Shown: positions 23,101 to 31,624 of the stretch, piece by piece
Position numbering within the stretch: position 1 is the stretch's first letter
Layout: each line of letters starts with the position of its first letter
Origin: Gnetum montanum
Taxonomy: Eukaryota; Streptophyta; Gnetopsida; Gnetales; Gnetaceae
DNA: 42,174 nt
Direction of reading: 5' to 3'
Assembly (NCBI GenBank): GCA_015680685.1
Contig: MNCI01025116.1
Coordinates: forward strand, 867,907 to 910,080
Program-made: the position numbers and the translations under genes
The notes under the pieces: generated by a model
Database searches by the model: none
The model's input: only the letters and a program-made list of their open reading frames with translations
What the model was told of the DNA's origin: nothing

Positions 23101-25415
23101 CCATGTCAACTGTGCACCATCTGTCATGGCCTAAAGCTATGAGATTTGGATATCAGATAGTTCCTGAAGTCAACTGGTATGGGAACAACTTTTGATAGGA
23201 CATTATATGGGCAAGTTATTTTTGCAATGATACGCATTCTTCATGTAATGCTCAGGTATATATAAACTTAATTCACTTAGCATACCTGGAAATATTTGTT
23301 AACACATCGATCAACACAACTCGTTTCACCAAGATTCAGATCTGATTCCTTGAATCTGAAAAGAGTAAAACAGACTTCAAAGATTACTTGCAAAGAAAGT
23401 GAACCCAATTTCCTTCCATAACTTTAAAAAACAGGGGAATAATAAAGAAAAAAGAATCTATTTAAACTTATTATTTAAGGGGCTAAAAAAGTCTACAAAT
23501 GAGTTCAAAATTCATTCTTTCACACTAACAAGAGAGAACCAGCTGCATTAATGCTTGGCCAGACTCCAACTTCATCAACTCAAAATTTTTGGTCCATTTA
23601 TTAGAGCAACGCTACTAGAAATCTTTGCGAGTGCTTAGCTAAAATCTTTGTTTTAAAAATGCAGGATGTTTATTTGCCTTTAACATGCAACTTCGAACTT
23701 ATGTTGTCTCTCATTTTCTGGGCTCAGCTTTGCATCCAAGCTTGAAAAGTGCAAATGAAGCCATCTTGTCAAGCTACTTGAACAGATTCCGTAAGCTTAC
23801 CATATTTCATGTGAGATTCTTACCAATTTATTCCTCTCTTTTTCATTTTAGATGGCTTCTCCTACTAATAATGTTAATCATGTAGTAACAGATAATCTGA
23901 AGATTTAATTACTTGATATGCATCAATACAAAACATATACTAGTTTAATAAAGTTGACAGATGTCATTGTCAATTAAACTAAATGAACACGGAAATTATT
24001 ACCTGACGGACAGCTAGTCAACCAAAACATTTATGCATTAAAGTCTAATATGCCTTTTCAATCAAGATAAATACTATCGAACATTAACACATACTAATTA
24101 CCTTTTATCAATACATTTTTCAAAGCAATTATGTGTTATCCTGCAAAGAAAAAAATATAGAAAATAACATCAGTAGATTTCAAGACACAACCAACAAACT
24201 ATTATTAATTATTTTAAAAAGAAAAACATGAAATACGATAGGTATCTTTTTCACATTCCGATTACTTATCGAGTTAGCTTATGATGCATCCTTTCAAGCA
24301 TAAGAAACGTTATATGGTTTTACCTCTGTGCAGATTCCGTAGCAGAGCTACATTTGACCAATTTGTTCAGATCGCAAATTAAACCTCATGTTTGGTACTT
24401 TTTTTAATGCTTCCTGATTTCATCATGCTCATTTAAAATAATACTCTATTTTAACTGTAGTGTCATTCATGCCACCAGAGGCAAACAAGAAAGAGATTTT
24501 ATCAACTTAACAGTGCGTCAAATATGCTAACCAGGCAAGCCTGTATTCATTAAAAGGTTCACAAAATCATTCATGTAACAGGGATTACATGAACATTTTT
24601 CATTAATGCAATCCAGAACCCACATGCCTTAATGACTCTTAACTTAAAAAGGCACTCCTTTCTTAAGACAGCGTCAATAGAACACTCACCTCCTAAAAAT
24701 TAACATTTTTTTAATTTCTGAGGCAGAATCCAAATTCAGATTAGGGTTTTTCAGGCCCTTCTTAATTCCCAACTTTAACGATGATCGAGGATCGATAGAG
24801 AATCACTAAAACCAGTATGGTAACGTCATTCCAGTTGGAATTACTGTGTTTAATGTAATGTCGGTAGGATCTACCTATTTTGCATAAACGTATTCTAAAA
24901 TTCCTTGTTTTCTACAGAATGAATTCCTATCAGTTTCGAGTCTTTTCTACATTCATGATCTAGCAGTAGTGAGAAATGAGATGGAAGGAACTATATAGAT
25001 GTCTGCATAGATTGTTTTTTGCCGTACGATGCCGAATCGCAGAAGGCATAAAAGCGGAAAGCAAACAATGTTGAAATCACGATTAGCTGATTACTCCATT
25101 TCTTAAAAAAAATAAAAAGATTAGTTGAAAGTTATAGAAGATAGCAAGCTACTTGTTATAAAGTTCAACACGATGCTCCATTTCCTGTTGCGCAAGGGCA
25201 AACATCTGCAATCAAATAAAACTAAATATCAAGTTGCTTACTTCGAATATTGCAGTGGATTCCAAAAGTGTTCCAAGATTTTCAAGCTTATACAAAACGA
25301 TGTTACCATGGAGAAGCGCTGAAAGAATTAAAAAAACGGGGGGGAAACCCCTAAATCGTAACGAAAACGCTAATAACAATACCTCATTCTTGTCTGGAAA
25401 CTGAGGAGCTGCCAT
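20149..25415 (-). CDS. TIM10: Mitochondrial import inner membrane translocase subunit TIM10 (five exons)
   Basis: Small TIM chaperone of the mitochondrial intermembrane space; with TIM9 it carries hydrophobic carrier precursors to the TIM22 complex. Exons on the minus strand are 25383-25415, 25153-25205, 24102-24140, 23286-23355 and 20149-20193, total 240 nt, 79 residues plus TGA. All four introns are GT-AG (177, 1012, 746 and 3092 bp) and every phase joins without a stop. The protein starts MAAPQFPDKNE, continues MFALAQQEMEHRVELYNK, and has the twin CX3C motif: C34-X3-C38 (exon 3) and C55-X3-C59 (exon 4), with 16 residues between, then ITNMVGQLLGSGSS. EMEHRVELYNK, CIDKRFKES, LNLGETSC and VGQLL are TIM10 wording rather than TIM9, TIM8 or TIM13. 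No targeting peptide is expected, as import uses the cysteines (MIA pathway). Length is slightly below the usual ~80-93. Intron 4 holds an antisense RTE LINE. Confidence 0.94.
20800..22270 (+). mobile_element. RTE-clade LINE fragment, reverse transcriptase, in TIM10 intron 4
   Basis: Heavily mutated but readable across frames in the order of a plant RTE reverse transcriptase: KNGKAVHLDNIPIQALK near 20845, then NWRKNIVVPIYKNKEDVQNC, RSTIKAILLIQYLMEK (21109), TTGLHQ, INTYLFTIVINELTQ, and the catalytic block WYMLYANDIVLVN near 21452. Later come FCYLG, KIPIKLEGQFYRSVIRSAIL, YGAECC, and LKGRPKKTWGKTIKDELNK near 22105. The catalytic F/YADD box reads YAND, so the first Asp is lost. N-terminal endonuclease and the early RT are absent (5' truncation). 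It lies antisense to TIM10, so it is passive intron sequence. The end is near 22270; no clear tail or target duplication was found. Confidence 0.85.
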
Positions 25416-25560
25416 GTTACAATTCCAAGAATCTCGTCCAGATCAATGATTCTGCTTCGCCGAAGCAGGATGGTCTAGTAGAATATAAACCCTAAACCTT
25501 ACCGAAATGGGTTTTCTCTTTCTTTGAAAATTACTTTTTTCAGGATTCCGTTAGTAAATG
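25416..25560 (-). promoter_or_regulatory. TIM10 5' UTR and proximal promoter, with telo-box
   Basis: On the plus strand AAACCCTAAACC (25487-25498) is a telo-box, common near starts of plant genes for the translation and mitochondrial machinery. On the gene strand it reads GGTTTAGGGTTTATATTC, so a TATA-like TTTATATT overlaps it, about 75-80 bp before the ATG. A short inverted repeat GCTTCGCCGAAGC lies at 25454-25466. The transcription start cannot be fixed from sequence alone. Confidence 0.55.
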
Positions 25561-26165
25561 CTAATTTCAGTCAGGCAGATGGACATGTATTCTTTATGTT
25601 TGAATGAATGCCAGATATAGCGTCCGTCCTCGTCCTTTTGAAGTCTTCTTGATGCCACGGGTTTAACGTCCCCTTCTATTATAAATAATGTTTTTTTATT
25701 TTATTTTATTTTTATGAAAGAAAATACTTGATTACTTAATCAATGCGTTGAAGTCATACCTCTGCTGGTGCTTGGCATTGAACCCAATAGTTCTCGTGAG
25801 AGATCCTAGGATGGTATCAACCAACCAGGTCATGATCTGGACTGTAAAAATTTAAAACTATCTTAAATTAAAGAATTCTAATAGGATCTAGCAATTTAGT
25901 ACAAATATCATAGGAACCCACATGCCTTAATGACTTTCACAACTTGATTTGGGTTATTTCCAATTGAGCTGTAACTTTAGTGACAAGCGTATAAGTATGG
26001 GGATATGGATCCCAAATCATATCGTCTTATCCATCATCGTAGCTACATCTTAATCACATAAGAGTGACTCTATGGCGTACTTTTCATTATTCACAATTAA
26101 TACTAAATTTTGGGTAGCTCTTTATTCTAATATAACAAGTTAGGGGTGGGGTGGGTGGGGTTTAG
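25561..26165 (+). other. Intergenic region upstream of TIM10
   Basis: No gene recognised. GAACCCACATGCCTTAATGACT near 25915 also occurs near 24616 in TIM10 intron 2, probably parts of one dispersed repeat. A T-rich tract lies at 25689-25716. Confidence 0.4.
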
Positions 26166-26240
26166 AAACAATTTATAATAATATTTACTCCCAAGATATA
26201 TAATCAAATTAGAACTTTATAATTGAACATTGTCCATAGA
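26166..26240 (-). mobile_element. SINE 3'-half fragment, inverted next to a full copy
   Basis: The minus strand reads ACAATGTTCAATTATAAAGT, CTAATTTGATTATATATCTT and GGGAGTAAATATT, the body shared by the SINE copies at 26875-27008 and 30018-30130. It has no tRNA-like head and stands head to head with the plus-strand copy at 26247. Confidence 0.6.
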
Positions 26241-26246
26241 AACAAC

Positions 26247-26403
26247 AAGGTGTTAGTTTAGTGGTAAGACGTTTGATTTGGAAGCTCCAAGTCATGGGTT
26301 TGATTTCGGTGGGCAATGGTGAGGTATAGAAAGTTATAATTGGACTATATATCTTGGAGTGTACCTATGTTTCACTTATTTCAGGTTCTAACACCTCCTT
26401 ATT
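26247..26403 (+). mobile_element. tRNA-derived SINE, copy A
   Basis: The head looks like a tRNA gene promoter: A-box-like TTAGTTTAGTGG and B-box-like GGTTTGATTTC about 36 bp later. The body is GTGGGCAATGGTGAG...ATATATCTTGGAGTG, and the tail ACCTATGTTTCACTTATTTC is shared with copy C. This is internal RNA polymerase III promoter architecture. Copies B, C and D are relatives within 4 kb, in the opposite orientation. Confidence 0.7.
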
Positions 26404-26874
26404 AGTAGGCTAACACACCATTGTTTCAAGGGACACACCATGTTTCAATCTTACTCTATGTTGCTTTTCATTTATTTTAAGGGGGTGTTGGTCTTCAAAC
26501 ATAATGAAACTTTAAAAATTAAATTTTACTATAGGTATACCCAAAGATAAAAGTATATTAAGAATAAAAAAACAAAGTACATCCTAAAAAGAATACAACA
26601 TATTCCTTTAATAACAAAGAATCTCCAAAAATAACAATGAAAAGAAAAGGCCCAATGGTTTTGGGGATGTTTGTTTAAGTATACCTATCTTTGAAAAATC
26701 AAAAAGAGAAAAATTAATAGTTAGTTGGGAAGTTGGCCCCTATGCTAACAATGTTTACATCACTTTCAACATTTGTACTTGAATTTATAATAACAAAAGG
26801 ATTTGAGGTAACAATAGCAAGTTGTGCCAAAGCCTTAACTATGGGGGTGTGGAAGTGTTATCAAAATCCAAAAC
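26404..26874 (+). other. Repeat-derived spacer between SINE copies
   Basis: No gene. The part near 26500-26670 (poly-A-rich text ending AAGGCCCAATGGTTTTGG, then GGATG) resembles 27040-27160, so both are pieces of one dispersed repeat. The ORF 26733-26951 runs into SINE sequence and is not supported. Confidence 0.45.
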
Positions 26875-27008
26875 TTTTTTTTTTAACAATATCTACTTCC
26901 AAGACATACAATTTAATTAGACTACAGCTTAACATCACCCACCAAAATTGAATCCATAACTTGGAGCTTCCAAATCAAGAGTTTTATCACTAAGCTAACA
27001 CCTCATGG
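26875..27008 (-). mobile_element. tRNA-derived SINE, copy B, with poly(A) tail
   Basis: On the minus strand the head GGTGTTAGCTTAGTGATAAA and B-box-like GATTCAATTTT are followed by the shared body TGTATGTCTTGGAAGTAGAT and a ten-A tail (T-run 26875-26884 on plus). The tail gives the 3' end of this family and a length near 135 bp. Confidence 0.7.
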
Positions 27009-27289
27009 TTTACAAGACAATACACTAACACCTCAAGTGTGCATGTGAGACCCTAAAATATAAATATATTAAAAGTAAAAATTTAGAGTACAAAAGCATA
27101 GAAGAGAGGAGAAACTCCAAAACAACAAAAAGGAAAGGCCCAATGGTTTTGGAGATGACTTTTAATTCTAAAAAGATCTTCTCTCAAGGTGTAGGAAAAA
27201 TATCAGACCTTGCCCTCATTTAAAATTGCCTAAATGGGCTTTCACTTCCTACTAAAGGCTTCTTGTTAATAAAAAAAACTAAATAAAAT
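27009..27289 (+). other. Dispersed repeat fragment
   Basis: The second copy of the AAGGCCCAATGGTTTTGG phrase lies at 27136-27153, with A-rich text before it as at 26500-26670. 'cttgccctc..t.taaaattgcctaa' near 27205 has a weak relative near 30245. No gene is seen. Confidence 0.4.
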
Positions 27290-27639
27290 AACATTTAGGA
27301 ATTTAGCTAAAGCATCAACTATTGAATGATGCCACCTTGAACTGACAATGGAACAAAATTAGCTAGAGAATCTTTGTGAAAAACCACATTATATCAAAAC
27401 TTCTAGATGGCATAAAGAATAAGAGGATAAAAGCAATGCCTAGTATGAAGCATAAATCCTTGAGTGTCACCAAATAAAATTTTATTTAGTCTTGGTTGAA
27501 AACTATATAAATACCTACTACACCAAGTCCAAGAGCTATGAGCAAGGGGACAAGTTAAAAAAGAATAGATGAATGTAGCTTCCATGTTGCAAACAAGACA
27601 TCTTATTCAACATTTGTTGGGTAAATGAAAATATCATTC
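27290..27639 (-). mobile_element. L1-like LINE fragment, zf-RVT end
   Basis: The minus strand reads RCLVCNMEATFIYSFLTCPL, then AHSSW...WCSRYL, KILFGDTQGF and, after a stop, VVFHKD. The pattern C-x2-C...C-P-(L/F)-A-x3-W followed by ILLG and an IW..RN..VF-like end is the zinc-binding C-terminus of plant LINE ORF2. It is a different family from the LINE at 6451-7271. The solo LTR at 27645 cuts its 5' side. Confidence 0.65.
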
Positions 27640-27644
27640 GAAGT

Positions 27645-28503
27645 TGATGAGAGTAGTTACTCTAAATATTAGAGTGGGTACTCTAGCAGTTATTCTAATT
27701 ATTAGAGTGGTTACTCTAATTATTAGAGTAGTTGCTCCCAAGCCTATAAATACAGTGCCCAGGTACATAATTGAAAAGAAGTCTTTTAGCAGTCAAGTAG
27801 TGAATCTTTTTTAATTTGTTTGAAAGTTAAAGTATTTTCCAAGTGCTCGCAATAGGAGGTCTAAGTATGGACAGATCTTTATTCGAGTATTGTGTACTTG
27901 AGCATACCTTGTGTACAACAATAAAGACGAGCTCTTGGATTCATCCTTGCAGCACTTGAGATTTGTTTTCTTACACATCTCTTTTATTTTATTTTCTTAT
28001 GCATTTATTTTATTTTATGCACTTTGCATTTCTATTATTAGCACAACAATTTATTTTGATCAATTAAGCAAATCGTTAAATTACACAAGCACAACCACTT
28101 TGAGCATGCGTGTAACGCTTGGTAACCTAGTAATGATTAGTGTTTGGTAATCCTAATAGTGTTGCACTGGTTCAAGATGTGTACAGCAAGTGGGAATGGA
28201 TGCTGGTGTAGGATTAGTTAGAACTTAGTTAATGATTAGTTAAGTTAAATTAGTCACTTAGTTACCTCTCTCCTTCCCTACTAGAGTAGGACATGGAAAC
28301 ATAAAAGTTATAAAAATCATATGCCTCAAGATTACTTAACCATACAATCGTGACATATAGGTAAGCTTGGGAAGATAACAATCAATCAACCCATCCTTGT
28401 TCCACAAGGCTGCATAAGCACTTAGTCCTTGGAATTCGACCGGATCATGCGTGAAATGCTCATATTCGTATGGTTGAGCGTAGGGGTACCTTGCCACTCA
28501 TTA
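27645..28503 (+). mobile_element. Solo LTR of the Athila-like group, 5-bp target duplication
   Basis: Starts TGATGAGAGTAG and ends CCACTCATTA. It is flanked by GAAGT at 27640-27644 and 28504-28508, so it is a recombined solo LTR. U3 holds ~22-bp repeats containing the inverted repeat CTCTAATTATTAGAG (27651-27735), with TATA box TATAAATACA at 27745. R/U5 matches relatives (CTTTATTCGAGTATTG, ACAACAATAAAGACGAGCTC, GAATTCGACCGGATCATGCG, GTAGGGGTACCTTGCCACTC). Its U5 repeat module resembles module d of element 3. The ORF 27911-28150 lies in R/U5 and is not a gene. Confidence 0.9.
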
Positions 28504-28560
28504 GAAGTTTTAGATGGATAGCAAAATAGAGGTATTGCACTCATAAAGGATCTCCATACA

Positions 28561-28715
28561 AAACCTCAAGTATGTTGGAACTTGAAATAATTGAAACATA
28601 GGTACATCTCAAGATATATATTACAAATAGACCTTTATAACTCAACATTGCCTACCAAAATCGAACCCATGACTTGGAGGTTCCAAGATCTCAAGTGTAA
28701 CTCAAACTAGTAATC
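28561..28715 (-). mobile_element. tRNA-derived SINE, copy C
   Basis: The minus strand carries CTTGGAACCTCCAAGTCATG, B-box-like GGGTTCGATTTTGG, the body GTAGGCAATGTTGAGTTATA, and the tail ACCTATGTTTCAATTATTTC shared with copy A. The A-box side is worn. Confidence 0.65.
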
Positions 28716-28768
28716 TATTACTTAATAAGACAATGAGATAACCACCATAATCTAACATGAGAAGATAA

Positions 28769-29994
28769 TGTTGACCTTTTGGTATGTCAAAACCTTAAAG
28801 AAAGTGGAGAATGTAGAATGTTGTGGAGTGTGATGCTTTTGCAGGGCATGAAGGAGAGCTCAAGAGATGAGATGACATTTACAAAGAGATGTCAAAGTGA
28901 AGACAACAAGGATTTGCTGAACATGAATGAAGACTCAAAGAATGAGAACTACATCAAGATGTCAAAGTGAGAACTATAAGAACTCAAGAGAGCTTGGACA
29001 AGGATTTCATTAGAAAAGTGGGAGCAAGGGCAAAGAAAGAGACTATGGCAAAATCAAGATGCTCTAAGAGTTCAAATCAACAAGAGAAATCTTTAGGAAG
29101 CAAAGTTCAAAAGATGGGAAGACATCTTGGCCAAAGCTGAGAAATTCTAGAGAAGACATCTCCTTTCAAGAGAAAAGTTCTCCCATGAGGAAGAGACATT
29201 CCCCCTAAATAGAAACATCCTAATATCAAAGAAGACGTCTCTCCTAAATAGAAGTCTGATGTAGAGAGATGTTGCAATCTTGAAGAAGACATCTTCCCTA
29301 GCTGTTAGATAGCCATTGTATGAATTCCGAAGTGTTTTTAGAAACTTCAAGGCTATAAGAAGACTTCATTATCTTGGGTTTTGTGCAAATGTTATGCATG
29401 AATTATCACTATCAAAGTAATGATTACATACTGTACTTGTGTACCTAATTTATCATTTCATTTGCTTGTGTATTATACTTCATTGTCATATCATCTATGC
29501 TATTGTATTGAGTGTGATTGGACTATGCCTCAATGTCAAGGATCCGTAAATTAGTTACATACTTTCCTTGTGATTTTGTTTCTATTCTTGTTACCCTGCG
29601 AAGCTTTGATGTGCTTCTTGCGAGAAGACATTGTGATTGAGCTTGTCAAGACCTAGCTGGGTTGAGTGGTTGGTGCAACGTCACAATACTCTAAAGTGGA
29701 GCTTAATTTGTAAAGGTTGTGGGATCCTAGAAATTACATTCTAAGCTTGTCAGGACCTTACAAGGTTGAGTAAATTTGCAGCGATGAATCACTCCATAGT
29801 GAAGCTTAGAGCTTGCACAAGGTGTGATACCCTTCAAACCACATTTTAAAAGAAACAAAGTCTGGAGGTGTGCAAGCAATTGACCCTCTGAGTGCAAAGT
29901 ACCCAAGTTGGGGAACCATGTAAAATTGGTGTGTGCTTTGTGTTGATGAATTTTTGATTTGGGGAACTTATTCATCTTGCCTGCCCTTTCTAAG
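28769..29994 (+). other. Possible LTR or LTR-like repeat, unassigned
   Basis: Begins TGTTGACCTTTTGGTATG and shows LTR-like composition: a purine-rich U3-like part with five GAAGAC(A/G)TCT words (29119-29295), then T-rich text, then a degenerate ~114-bp tandem duplication (29640-29866) of the type seen in some Ty1/copia LTRs. I found no convincing partner LTR, primer site or target duplication, so the class is uncertain. The ORFs 28779-28970, 29107-29350 and 29727-29975 lack support. Confidence 0.35.
29640..29866 (+). repeat. Degenerate tandem duplication, ~114-bp unit
   Basis: AGCTTGTCAAGACCTAGCTG at 29640 and AGCTTGTCAGGACCTTACAA at 29754 head two units that stay alignable through 'cactc.ataGTGaAGCTTA', 'TGTaaAGGTtGTG' and 'acCACATTtTA'. 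Confidence 0.65.
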
Positions 29995-30017
29995 TTCTAT
30001 GATTCTCAAATGGAGGT

Positions 30018-30130
30018 CACAATATTTACTCCTAAGAAATATAGTTTAGAACTTTATAATTCAGCATTGCCCTCTGGAAACAAATCCATAACTTAGAGCT
30101 ATTAAATCAAGAGTTCTATCAAATGAGACA
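30018..30130 (-). mobile_element. tRNA-derived SINE, copy D, worn
   Basis: The minus strand carries CTTGATTTAATAGCTCTAAG, TTATGGATTTG, the body GGGCAATGCTGAATTATAAA and the 3' end CTTAGGAGTAAATATTGTG. No poly(A) tail is left. Confidence 0.6.
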
Positions 30131-30319
30131 TGAATTATGATAAGAATATTGTTTGAAAACCCAAAATAACGAGAAGAAGAAGGGTCAATATATGGAGATA
30201 ATTTCTTTTAAGAATGTTGATTCTAGTGATAAGGTAGGGGCCTCCTTGCCCTCTATCCTATGTTAATCTTTTCATGAAATGCTTAAGATCTTATTAATAG
30301 ACTTCAAACAAAGGTTATC
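30131..30319 (+). other. Spacer before element 2 flank
   Basis: No gene. Weakly resembles 27160-27240 ('ccttgccctct'). It joins the 215-bp flanking repeat at 30320. Confidence 0.4.
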
Positions 30320-30534
30320 AATGCATTTCTTTGCACACAACATTTAGTTCCTAATTTTCCTCTTCAAGAGATTAATATTTCTAATTTAGATAGAGTCATA
30401 GCTAGTAATAGTATTCTTCATGATTCTATAATATTATTTACTAATCATAATATTGGTCAAGGTGATGTAGCTCTCATTATCAATCATTTTTTATTTAAAA
30501 AAGTTATGTTTTATGACAAAGATAATTATGTAGT
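30320..30534 (+). repeat. 215-bp direct repeat, left flank of element 2
   Basis: Identical to 36590-36804 except for two substitutions, with no indels. It ends exactly at the first base of the element 2 5' LTR. It is open in one frame (INAFLCTQHLVPNFPLQEI and onward), and the frame extends upstream by 11 codons to a TAA near 30284. I do not recognise the peptide. Confidence 0.95.
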
Positions 30535-31489
30535 TGACGAATCATGGTTTGTCAGGTGCTAATATCGGACCCCTAATATCGAACCCTTGATATCAAACCC
30601 TTGATATCGGACCCCTAATATCAAACCCTTGATATCAGACCCTTGATATCGGACCCTCGATATCGGGTACGCAATATCATGACTTGGACAACAATATCAG
30701 ATACATGATATCGTGACTCCTATGTAAGCCTATAAATACACATTTGGACACACAGGAAGGGAGAAAGTAAGTTAGAGTTAGAGTAAGTGTAGAAGTAGAG
30801 TCTTTTGTTCATTTTTAGTTCATCTCAACCCTCTCCCCAGTGCATGCCCGCAGTGTGATGATTGTAATTGTACGGAACCTTTATTCGAGTGTGACGTACT
30901 TGGACACATACATGACCAGCAATAAAGATCAAGATTACTTCATCATTGCAGCATTCACTTAGTTTTAATTGCTTAATGTTATTGTTATTTATTTTTTTCC
31001 TAATTAATATTTCTTATCCTTCATTTACTATCCCTATTATTAAACGTGGAATGAGTATGACTTAATCACGAGCATTTAAGTGTAACTACTTGGTAACCCA
31101 ATAACATATCTAGGAGCGCTCAAGTAATATATGCTTGGTAATCCCAGAAGTAGTACACGAGGTCCAAGATGTGTATAGATGATTAAGGATGAATGATCAT
31201 CACACTTAGGATAGCTTAGATTCTCTTCTCTCATTCCCTCTTAGCTTAAAACAAAGTTATTTTCCATTGTCTCTAAGAGTAGCACTAGTTTAGGACCACA
31301 TCATACACCTCACTTTGGACTAAACCATATGTGAAAAAGCAAATACTAGTCCAGGTGGGAAGATAACAAATTATGATCAACATGTAACTATCTAGATACC
31401 ACAACTAGCCCGTCTATGGAGTTCGACCGTATCATGCGTGAACGCTCGTATTCATATGGTTGAGTGTAGGGGTACCTAGCCACTCATCA
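30535..31489 (+). repeat. 5' LTR of element 2
   Basis: TGACGAATCATGG to CCACTCATCA, 955 bp. A 14-bp GATATC array (30560-30671) precedes the TATA box TATAAATAC (30731). A poly(A)-type signal AATAAAGATCAAGATTACTT follows in R. It has two more 14-bp units than the 3' LTR, which explains the 25-bp length difference. Confidence 0.93.
30560..30671 (+). repeat. 14-bp tandem array with GATATC/AATATC core in U3
   Basis: Seven units of the type T(A/G)ATATC(G/A)(G/A)ACCC(C/T), then a changed unit CGATATCGGGTACG. The 3' LTR array (35680-35770) has about five units with C-to-T changes. It lies 60-170 bp before the TATA box, so it could hold transcription-factor sites. Confidence 0.88.
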
Positions 31490-31490
31490 T

Positions 31491-31508
31491 TGGCACTGTT
31501 GCCAGGGA
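31491..31508 (+). promoter_or_regulatory. Primer-binding site of element 2, tRNA-Asp type, decayed
   Basis: TGGCACTGTTGCCAGGGA, one base after the LTR. It differs from the site of element 3 (TGGCGCCGTTGCCGGGGA) at three places, all G-to-A or C-to-T at former CG sites, as expected after methylation and deamination. Confidence 0.88.
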
Positions 31509-31624
31509 TGGTGCTAGTTATTTAGATTAGTTATATCATACAAGATCGCTGTAACAAAATATTCATGATATATCTCTTAGAAAAAAAACTTAATTTCAAT
31601 TAAGTCACACACAAATTCACAACA

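Noticed and set aside
25750-25850. tRNA-like words on the minus strand (GGGTTCAATGCC, TGGTTGGTTGATACC)
   Set aside because: The B-box-like word lies upstream-inconsistent with the A-box-like word in order and spacing, and no cloverleaf could be drawn.
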